From: Acidihalobacter ferrooxydans
GTDB lineage: Bacteria > Pseudomonadota > Gammaproteobacteria > DSM-5130 > Acidihalobacteraceae
Length of the DNA stretch: 64,000 nt
Assembly (NCBI RefSeq): GCF_001975725.1
Contig: NZ_CP019434.1
Span: 2,315,486 to 2,379,485, forward strand
Direction of reading: 5' to 3'
Made by a program: the position numbers and the translations under genes. The notes beneath the pieces were generated by a model that was not told the DNA's origin, made no database searches, and worked only from the letters and a program-made list of their open reading frames with translations. Below are positions 57,426 to 64,000 of this stretch, in pieces; within the stretch, counting starts at the first letter, position 1; every line of letters begins with the position of its first letter.

Positions 57426-58082
57426 ATGGATCAGGACGCAATGAAGAAAGCGGCCGCCGAAGCGGCGCTGAGCTATATCGAGAACGGCATGATCGTCGGG
57501 ATCGGCACCGGCTCCACCGCCAATCACTTCATCGACCTGCTGGCCGGCATCAAGGCCCGCATCGACGGCACCGTCGCCAGCTCCGAGGCAAGCGCGCAGC
57601 GCCTGCGCGGCCACGGCATCCCGGTGCTCGACCTCAACTCGGTCGGGCAATTGCCGCTCTACGTGGACGGCGCCGACGAGGCCACCCGTCAACTGTATCT
57701 GATCAAGGGCGGCGGCGGCGCGCTCACGCGTGAGAAGATTCTTGCCGGGGCGTCGGATCGCTTCGTCTGCGTCGCCGACGGCAGCAAGCTGGTCAACTAT
57801 CTGGGCAAATTCCCGCTGCCGCTGGAAGTCATCCCCATGGCGCGCAGCTTCGTCGCCCGAGAGCTGGTCAAGCGCGGTGCCAGGCCCGTGCTGCGCGACG
57901 GTTTCACCACCGACAACGGCAATGTGATTCTCGATGTACACAACCTGGAAATCATGGAGCCGGTGGCGCTGGAAACCGAACTCAACATGATCCCCGGCGT
58001 CGTCACCGTCGGGATTTTCGCCGCGCGCCCGGCGGATGTGCTGATCCTCGGCACTGCGGAAGGCGTCAAGACCCTCAGCTGA
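57426..58082 (+). CDS. rpiA: ribose-5-phosphate isomerase A
   Basis: 218 residues. [69 protein letters not shown] and [14 protein letters not shown] are all standard; the catalytic Glu is in LTREKI. It interconverts ribulose- and ribose-5-phosphate in the pentose phosphate and Calvin routes. The ATG follows AAAAGGATCAGAGC. The ilvA-rpiA gap of 127 bp must hold both promoters. Confidence 0.98.
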   Translation: MDQDAMKKAAAEAALSYIENGMIVGIGTGSTANHFIDLLAGIKARIDGTVASSEASAQRLRGHGIPVLDLNSVGQLPLYVDGADEATRQLYLIKGGGGALTREKILAGASDRFVCVADGSKLVNYLGKFPLPLEVIPMARSFVARELVKRGARPVLRDGFTTDNGNVILDVHNLEIMEPVALETELNMIPGVVTVGIFAARPADVLILGTAEGVKTLS

Positions 58083-58183
58083 CGGACAGTCTGTGACGAC
58101 AGCGCCGCACCCTTCGCGTCGTCACTCGATGGCCTTTGGGTCAGGCGCGCCGCCGTACGGACCACCCGCCGGCGGCGCGACCC

Positions 58184-60589
58184 TCAGGCGTTGCCGGCAG
58201 GCGCTGGCGGATTCGTATTGGATGGTTCATCAGGTGACACATCAGGTGACGCTGCGGGCGGCGACTCCAGACGCAGGGCCGCGGCCGGCGCCTTGCCATC
58301 CTTGCCCTCGCCAAACCACACGGTCTGCTGCGGGAACGGTATTTCGATGCCGGCACGGTCGAAATGGATTTTCACCAGTCGGTTCATCGCGCGCTGGACA
58401 CCCCATTGGGTGCCGGGTTTGACCTTGATCGAAACACGGATATCCACCGAACTGTTGTTCAACGCCACGACGCCATGCACGACCATCGGTTCGAGTATGT
58501 TGTCCTTGACCGCCTCGTCGGTCATCAGATCGTCGAAAGCTTCATGCAGTTTTTGTGTCGCCTCGTCGATATCCTCGCGGTAGGCAATGCCGTACACGCC
58601 GATGCAGTTGGCAAAACCGTGCGAAAAATTGGACACCTCGTTCACCGAGGAATACGGAATGATGTGGTAGGTGCCATATACGTCGCGCAGCCGTACCGAG
58701 CGGATCGACACCATCTCGGCAGTGCCGGTAATGTTGCCCGCAGTGACGACATCACCCACGTTGATGGCATTTTCGACCTGGATGAACACGCCGTTGATGA
58801 TGTCCTGCACCAGTTTCTGCGAGCCAAAACCCACCGCCAGCCCCAGCACACTGGCGCCGGCCAGCAGCGGGCCGATATTCATGCCCAGCGCCGACAACAG
58901 CATCATGCTGCCGATCACCGCGATCACGATGCCGAAGACGAGCCGAAACAGACTAAGCAGCGTTTTGGCGCGTGCCGAAGGGATGCGGTCGCCGCCGGCC
59001 TGCAAACGTGCCTCGACGAGGCTGTCGACCAACGCCCAGATCACCAGTATCACGCCGGCGATAACCGCGGCAACGATCACCCGACCCAGCACCAACTGAC
59101 CGGTCGGGCTGCCCAGCCAGGCCAGCACGTTGACGATACGCCAGACTTCGGCCAGCGCGGCAAACAGCACCACGGCGATGACCGTATGCGCACTCGCCAG
59201 CACATAAGGGCGCAACTGGTTGACGCGCCGCTCCAGCGAAGGCAGTCGGCGCGTCACGCTGGCGGGCACATGCAACGCCGCGCCAAGCCACTGCCCCATG
59301 AATTTCGAGATCAGCAGCGCGAGCAGGATATAGACCAGGCTGAGCACCGAAGCGTGGGCGATGAACGGCAGCACGTCACCCGGCCGCAACAGCAGAGCGC
59401 CCAGCAACACCGTGATATACAGCACTGCCAGGAGCAGCCAGACCCGGGCCAGCACCCGCAGCACCCAGGCCATCGTGCCCTCGCCACGGCGCTGTGCGGC
59501 TGCCTGCAATGCCTGCGTAAACGCCTCGCGGCGCGCCAGCAGCGCACGCACCGCATCGACGTAGGCCAACACCCCGATCAGCCAGATCAGGGCATGCGCC
59601 AGCGGCTGACCGACCCAGTGAGCGGTCATCGGCACGATAAAAACCAGTCCGTACCCGAGCAGCATCACCAGGCGCGTCAAGGGCGCGCGCAGGCGGCGCG
59701 TAACCCTGGCGCCGCGCCCCAGCAGCACACTGACGGAAAAACGCTCGCTGAGCAGCAGCAGTACGACCAGATGCAACCCCTCGACCAAAAGAAATGCGTG
59801 CAACCAGGCCGCGAACAATATCCGCAGCGACGCGTTGCTCCCGCTCAGCCACGCCGCCGCCACGCCGCCGATACTCCAGGCGATGCCGATGACGACCACA
59901 CCCGCCACGCCCTGAATCACCACCATCAGCAGCCCGCGCAACAGCCGCGACCGATCACTGCCGCGCGCCGCCCAGTTGAACAGCATGCCCAAGGGCACGC
60001 GCAGCGGCAGGCGTAGACCCCATAACACCGCGTACATCAGCAGCGCAAGCGCGGCAACCGGCCAGGCCAGATGTGCGATACCGCGCCAATGGCTCGTCGC
60101 CTGAGGCGAATCCACCAGAGAATTGCGCAGGGATTGCAATGCATTGAGCGCGCCGACGGATTGCGCAGTCAGGGCATTGATAGAGCCTAGAAGAATGTCG
60201 GTCAAGGTGTGCGTCGACGGTGCGGCAGCGGTCTTGCTCGCGGTCTTCGTCGTGGTCTGCGCCGCGGTTTTTGCAGTCCCCGTCTGCTCCGCCGCCAGCT
60301 TCTGCAGCGTTGCGATCAGCGCCGCGCGTGCCTTCGGGTTCTGAAGCATGCGCTCCAGCGCGCGGTAATCCTCGGCCGTGGTCGTCGGCGACGGGTTCGC
60401 CTGCGCCGCGCTGGCGTGCGACGTGCTTGCCGCCGGTTTCGACGCCTGGGCGAAGGAGAGACCGGGCAATGCGAAGCCGGCGGCGTGGGCGGACCATGGC
60501 AGCGCACACCCGAGCAGAATCAGCCCAATGGCGAACAGCTTCGATAAGGAAAAATCCGCGCGACCGGACCGCGCCAATGCGAACAACAT
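58184..60589 (-). CDS. ybiO: MscS-family mechanosensitive channel, YbiO-like
   Basis: 801 residues. A signal peptide (about 1-34) and an Ala/Thr-rich periplasmic part (35-130) precede about ten membrane helices; the MscS core is at roughly 550-735 (ASVLGLAVGFGSQKLVQDIINGVFIQVENAINVGDVV, TGTAEMVSIRSVRLRDVYGTYHIIPYSSV). The motif LVQDIINGVFIQVEN and the C-terminus KIHFDRAGIEIPFPQQTV follow E. coli YbiO. Chosen ATG 60589 has GGAGG eight bases upstream; an open TTG at 60610 would begin inside repeat C3. It probably releases solutes in osmotic downshock. Confidence 0.92.
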   Translation of the reverse strand: MLFALARSGRADFSLSKLFAIGLILLGCALPWSAHAAGFALPGLSFAQASKPAASTSHASAAQANPSPTTTAEDYRALERMLQNPKARAALIATLQKLAAEQTGTAKTAAQTTTKTASKTAAAPSTHTLTDILLGSINALTAQSVGALNALQSLRNSLVDSPQATSHWRGIAHLAWPVAALALLMYAVLWGLRLPLRVPLGMLFNWAARGSDRSRLLRGLLMVVIQGVAGVVVIGIAWSIGGVAAAWLSGSNASLRILFAAWLHAFLLVEGLHLVVLLLLSERFSVSVLLGRGARVTRRLRAPLTRLVMLLGYGLVFIVPMTAHWVGQPLAHALIWLIGVLAYVDAVRALLARREAFTQALQAAAQRRGEGTMAWVLRVLARVWLLLAVLYITVLLGALLLRPGDVLPFIAHASVLSLVYILLALLISKFMGQWLGAALHVPASVTRRLPSLERRVNQLRPYVLASAHTVIAVVLFAALAEVWRIVNVLAWLGSPTGQLVLGRVIVAAVIAGVILVIWALVDSLVEARLQAGGDRIPSARAKTLLSLFRLVFGIVIAVIGSMMLLSALGMNIGPLLAGASVLGLAVGFGSQKLVQDIINGVFIQVENAINVGDVVTAGNITGTAEMVSIRSVRLRDVYGTYHIIPYSSVNEVSNFSHGFANCIGVYGIAYREDIDEATQKLHEAFDDLMTDEAVKDNILEPMVVHGVVALNNSSVDIRVSIKVKPGTQWGVQRAMNRLVKIHFDRAGIEIPFPQQTVWFGEGKDGKAPAAALRLESPPAASPDVSPDEPSNTNPPAPAGNA

Positions 60590-60606
60590 GAAAAGCCCCT
60601 CCAGGA

Positions 60607-60706
60607 GCAAGCCTGTCGGACCAGAGAAGAATCGGCTGCGACGATGGGATAATGGGACCTATTCCACACTCGCCTCGCTACGATCCTCCCAGTCCGACAG
60701 GCTTGC
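60607..60706 (+). repeat. family C inverted-repeat element, copy C3
   Basis: 100 bp; ends GCAAGCCTGTCGGA / TCCGACAGGCTTGC are perfect inverted repeats. Interior AGAGAAGAATCGGCTGCGAC, GATGGGATAATGG, ACTCGCCTCGCTACGATCCT matches C2. The outer GCAAG differs from CTAGGAG of C2 but both ends agree with each other. It lies 17 bp upstream of the ybiO start, so it is in that gene's leader or promoter. The rest of the 394-bp gap (60707-60983) shows nothing I can name. Confidence 0.88.
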
Positions 60707-60983
60707 GTTATAAATAACGATGCGCGCTGCGTGATGCGCGGCCACGCGTCGGGCGGACATGGTACACAACCGGCGCCTGCCCCCGTCAAATGACGCCTGA
60801 TGCAGACACCCGCAGGCAGGTACGCAAGCCAGCACACCGGGCCGCTTGATGGCATACCGAACCCGCAGAAGCACCGCACGTAGCGTGCAACAGTCGCTAC
60901 CTGCCATCACCACCAGTGATGTTTCCTACCCCGACTGTTGCATGAAATTGTGCGGGTATCGCGCCGTATATGCGCAATCACCT

Positions 60984-63392
60984 CTATTGCGCGATCACCT
61001 CGACCGCGAAATCCTCCCCTTGCCACTGCCCGTCTGCCGACCAGCGAAAGGTGAAATCGATCCGTGAGCCCACGGCCAGTCGGCCGGTCGGCAGACACGC
61101 CAGATGGCCCAATGCCCAGTCCTCGGTTGGCGTATCGCGCACATCCTGCCAACCGTCCACGCCCCAGTGCACCGTGGCCGGCGCGCGCAGCAGAACACGC
61201 AACTCCTGGCCCTGACGCAGGGTGCGCGGCCGTTGACGGAAACGCCACAGGACGTAATCCAGCGTCGGCCGCTGTCCGCCGTAGCGCGCCCAGGTGCGTG
61301 GCGGCGCATCGACCGGTCGTCCCTGCTCCAGGCTCAGACACAGCTTGACGAACTCGCTGTGCGCCCAGACCAGCGGCATCGCGGCGCCAGTCGGCGCACC
61401 GGGTTCGAGGTCGTGTTCAGGAATCGGCGCCGCGTCCCACACCTGCTCAGGCAGCAGTCCGCCGCGCCCGGTCATCGCCGCCATCGAGCGCAGGTACGGC
61501 CCCACGTCCTCACCGGCGAGCAATGCGTAATGACCGCGCTCGCCGATGAGCAGCGGCCAGCCGCGCCCGCGTCCGGTGCCGTCGAACGGCGTGCCGTCCG
61601 GATGCTCGCCGTAGCCGTCACCGTTGTAACGATGCCAGACCGGGCCATGCGGCGTGTCGTGGCGCAGCAGGCGGTCGACCACTTTGAGACTGGACACGAC
61701 GCAGGGATCGTGCGCATCGCGCAGGCCGTAACGCACCAGTTGCAGGAAATCGGTGGAAATCTGCTCGTCGGCCGGGCGGTCGTAGTCGTGCGCGCGGTTC
61801 TTGATGAACAGATGCTCGGCCTTCGCGCCCTCGCACATCAGCACATGCACCGGCGCCGCGCGCAGGTAATAGCCGGACACCCCCGCCTCGCGCGCCAGCG
61901 CCGTGTCCTGCGCCCAGCACCAGCTTTCGATGTTTGCGTTCCAATAGTCGGCCACCATGAGCGCCAGTTCGGCCGCGCGGCCATGGAGAAACTGCGCGCC
62001 TTCGACCAGCGCCCCAATGGCGATGGCGAGGGTAAAGGTGTTGATGCCGGGGTCTTCCTCCCAGCGATCCTGGCCGGTACACGGCCCTTCGGCGAGGATG
62101 AAGCGCAGCGCCAGCTCGACCATACCCGTCACCGGTATCGCCCCGAGTTCGCCATGGGCGGCAAGCAATCCGGCCAGCAGCACGGGGAACGCCGTCTCGT
62201 CGAGCTGGATGCCCTGCCAGAACGGCTTGCCGCCGAGCCACTGGTTCTGCAACCAATGGCCGTCCGCCTGCTGCGTGGCATGCAGGTAGGCCAACACATC
62301 ACGCGCCGTATCGTAGGCGCCGAGCGCGACCAGTGCGCCGGCCGATTCGACCAGATCCCGCGACCACACCAGATGATAACCGCCACGGCTCTCGTTGGCC
62401 TCACCCCAGGGCACCGCCAGACTCGCCACCAGCGCACCGGGATAGGTGCGATCCTCGTGAATCTTCAGGACGTTGAGCGAGCGCCGGAACAGACCCGCCA
62501 CGGCTGCATCCAGCCGCGGCAGGCGGGGACAGGCGCAAACCTCGCGCCAGTGTCGCCAACCGTCGGCATAGGCATCCCACACCGACTCGAAACCCAGCGC
62601 CAGCGTGCTCCAGGCCAGCGTGTCCGCCGCCTCGCGGCTGCCCGCAAAGCCCACCGCGAGCGTGCAGCGGCGCGGCAGTCTGGCGCCGAGAGCCACTTCG
62701 CCCGGCCCCGCCTCGGCATAGTGCCAGCGCATTGCGCCGTGGCGGGCAAAGTCCTCGCGCAAATCGCTGGCGCCGACCTCGCCGACCGAACGCGCGTCCA
62801 GCGCCGGCCTGCCTTCGACATCGCAGCATTGCAGCGCCAAAGCAAACGGGCCCTGGTCCGCCCAGAGCGTACGTCGACCGTCCCACTCGCCGGTCGCGGC
62901 GAGATTGCCTTCGGCATCGCCGCCCAGCCGCGCAGCGAGTAAAGCGTAAGGACGCAGTGTCTCGTCGCCATCGAGCGTGACCTCCAGCAGCAGTACGTCG
63001 CGGTGCGGATCGACGCACACCCGCAGCCGCAGCTCGAAGCGAGGATGACGATGAACCAGCATTGCAAGCGGCAGATCGTCTTCGAGCCGCTCGACGCTAT
63101 AGGCGTCCTGTCCCTTGAGCGCGACCCAAAAATCCACGCCATCGGCAACGACAAAATCAAGTTCGCGCAACTGAGGAATGTCGATGCGCGGATAATAGAC
63201 CTCACTGACGATGCCGCGCGCGAGCGTAAACCAGACCCGGCTCGCGCCCAGCGCCGTGCCCACCATCTCCTTGCGTGCGCTGCTCCAGACCGCCTTTCTC
63301 GTTTCTGCAACCGGCGCCTTGCCGCATGGCGGATGCATGGAAAACCCGGATGTTTCGGACATGATCCCAACCCCACAAAGACCGACATTCAT
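60984..63392 (-). CDS. glycoside hydrolase family 15 (glucoamylase-type) protein
   Basis: About 802 residues. N-terminal bacterial glucoamylase beta-domain (about 30-290: VWSSARKEMVGTALGASRVWFTLARGIVSEVYYPRID) and C-terminal (alpha/alpha)6 barrel. TGQDRWEEDPG matches the GH15 active-site pattern, with Glu445 as general acid; LPEQVWD carries the likely general base. SRGGYHLVWSRDL is also typical. It releases glucose from alpha-1,4-glucans, perhaps trehalose or glycogen turnover. No signal peptide is certain. Several ATGs are possible (63392, 63362, 63338); 63392 has AGGGG upstream. Confidence 0.9.
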   Translation of the reverse strand: MNVGLCGVGIMSETSGFSMHPPCGKAPVAETRKAVWSSARKEMVGTALGASRVWFTLARGIVSEVYYPRIDIPQLRELDFVVADGVDFWVALKGQDAYSVERLEDDLPLAMLVHRHPRFELRLRVCVDPHRDVLLLEVTLDGDETLRPYALLAARLGGDAEGNLAATGEWDGRRTLWADQGPFALALQCCDVEGRPALDARSVGEVGASDLREDFARHGAMRWHYAEAGPGEVALGARLPRRCTLAVGFAGSREAADTLAWSTLALGFESVWDAYADGWRHWREVCACPRLPRLDAAVAGLFRRSLNVLKIHEDRTYPGALVASLAVPWGEANESRGGYHLVWSRDLVESAGALVALGAYDTARDVLAYLHATQQADGHWLQNQWLGGKPFWQGIQLDETAFPVLLAGLLAAHGELGAIPVTGMVELALRFILAEGPCTGQDRWEEDPGINTFTLAIAIGALVEGAQFLHGRAAELALMVADYWNANIESWCWAQDTALAREAGVSGYYLRAAPVHVLMCEGAKAEHLFIKNRAHDYDRPADEQISTDFLQLVRYGLRDAHDPCVVSSLKVVDRLLRHDTPHGPVWHRYNGDGYGEHPDGTPFDGTGRGRGWPLLIGERGHYALLAGEDVGPYLRSMAAMTGRGGLLPEQVWDAAPIPEHDLEPGAPTGAAMPLVWAHSEFVKLCLSLEQGRPVDAPPRTWARYGGQRPTLDYVLWRFRQRPRTLRQGQELRVLLRAPATVHWGVDGWQDVRDTPTEDWALGHLACLPTGRLAVGSRIDFTFRWSADGQWQGEDFAVEVIAQ

Positions 63393-63683
63393 GATGCCCC
63401 TATGCGGTCTGAACGCACCGCGAACCGCTAAGTTCCCCAGGTTCGTCTGGCATCTACTAAACAACCGCAAAAACAGCGCATCAGAGATATTTATTGCAGA
63501 AACATGACAGCTTCATAAGACTCATAAAAAACTAAAAATATAGACTGAAAAAACATAAAAACAAAACTTAAATTACATTACTTTACCCCCAGTATTTGAA
63601 CCAACAGAAAATTTTCAGGTCTTACTCCGTGAATGCCAAACGCATTCGTCCATTCGAACGCGAAGAAGCAAGGAGAAGAATTA
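63393..63683. promoter_or_regulatory. divergent, AT-rich promoter region of the GH15 and SOR genes
   Basis: From about 63470 to 63650 the sequence turns strongly AT-rich (runs such as ATAAAAAACTAAAAATATAG and AACAAAACTTAAATTACATT), unlike the coding DNA around it. It must hold the promoter of the SOR gene. No convincing -35/-10 pair was found; TTGAAC at 63596 is the best -35-like hexamer but lacks a good partner. Confidence 0.45.
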
Positions 63684-64000
63684 ATGACAGATTCAAATCC
63701 GATTATCGCCATCAACCAAACCAGGGTTGCTAATCGCCCGGAAACCTATGCAACCATGATGAAAGTCGGCCCCAAGGTGTGTATCACCACTGCCTCGCAC
63801 CCCGGATTCCTCGGTTTCGAACAACTTATTCAGACCGGTATTCATCCGATGGCCGGCCGTTTTGGCGGCGGCGCGGTGGACATGCGCAAAACGCTCAACC
63901 CCATGGGCATGTACCAGTACACCGTATGGAAAGACGTGCATTCGCACGAAGAAATGCACCACGACAATTTCAAGGAAATCTACGAACTCTGTGGCGCCTG
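63684..64000 (+). CDS. sor: sulfur oxygenase reductase (SOR), 3'-truncated by window end
   Basis: The first 105 codons are visible. SOR disproportionates elemental sulfur with oxygen to sulfite, thiosulfate and sulfide, using a mononuclear non-heme iron and a persulfidated cysteine in a 24-mer shell. MKVGPKVCITTASHPGFLGFE contains the catalytic cysteine (Cys33, aligned with Cys31 of Acidianus ambivalens), and SHEEMHHDNF carries the first two iron ligands as His88 and His92 (His86 and His90 there). Cys103 and the next, partly seen TG- codon 106 fit the Cys-x-x-Cys of the archaeal enzyme. The iron ligand Glu lies beyond the window. AAGGAGAAG precedes the ATG by six bases. Confidence 0.93.
   Translation, partial: MTDSNPIIAINQTRVANRPETYATMMKVGPKVCITTASHPGFLGFEQLIQTGIHPMAGRFGGGAVDMRKTLNPMGMYQYTVWKDVHSHEEMHHDNFKEIYELCGA

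Overview
The window is a chromosomal segment of a GC-rich gammaproteobacterium. The strongest lineage sign is the block tsaE-amiC-mutL-miaA-hfq-hflX-hflK-hflC-DUF2065-hisZ-purA (19.1-32.4 kb, minus strand), which is typical of Gammaproteobacteria. sspA-sspB, proC-yggT-yggU and pntA1-pntA2-pntB agree with this. The right edge carries the first 105 codons of a bacterial sulfur oxygenase reductase (SOR), so the host is probably a chemolithotrophic sulfur oxidiser. I think of Acidihalobacter- or Acidiferrobacter-like bacteria, but I cannot fix the genus from sequence alone.

Layout. 0-0.8 kb: end of a beta-helix protein. 1.1-4.5 kb: mutS and a DNR-type Crp/Fnr regulator. 4.6-9.7 kb (minus): an MFS transporter, rlmJ, aroC and an SbmA/YddA-type ABC transporter. 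10-15.7 kb: a DsbG-like thiol protein, a nucleotide-sugar pair (tviB-like dehydrogenase and 4-epimerase), an FHA protein, a glycosyltransferase and a cysteine hydrolase. 16.2-19.1 kb: oxyR, a DUF3579 gene and alkB around a gene-poor stretch full of repeats. 19.1-32.4 kb: the purA-to-nnr block. 32.4-40.6 kb (minus): cupin protein, sspBA, two tandem ClC genes, yggU, yggT, proC. 40.9-47.3 kb: DUF2202 ferritin-like protein, priA, an AT-rich region with DnaA-box-like sites, and the pnt operon. 47.5-55.7 kb (plus): HNH nuclease, hemH, a zinc/manganese-type ABC ATPase and permease, upp, an RNA methyltransferase, and a GNAT-AraC-DUF2000-LysE cluster. 55.8-63.4 kb: ilvA, rpiA, a YbiO-type mechanosensitive channel, a GH15 glucoamylase. 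63.7 kb to the end: SOR.

How the genes fit together. Much of the window is genome upkeep and stress defence: MutS and MutL, AlkB, OxyR, PriA, HflX, the HflKC complex, Hfq and SspAB. NAD(P) metabolism is covered by the NAD(P)HX repair enzyme and the proton-translocating transhydrogenase. The SOR points to cytoplasmic sulfur disproportionation as an energy or sulfur-handling step.

The most unusual feature is a set of short, non-coding, dispersed repeats in the intergenic gaps. Family C (about 100 bp, six copies) has terminal inverted repeats whose outer bases differ between copies but stay complementary within a copy. Families A and B (68-170 bp, four copies each) appear related, with ends near AACCCGGAT. 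Family D (about 150 bp, two copies and a fragment) ends in a GTTAGC/CTGTTG-type inverted repeat. Several copies lie exactly at gene ends, so the repeat terminus supplies the stop codon of the neighbouring gene, and two lie inside otherwise conserved operons (sspA-sspB, hflX-hflK). I see no rRNA, tRNA, CRISPR array, intact insertion sequence or prophage.
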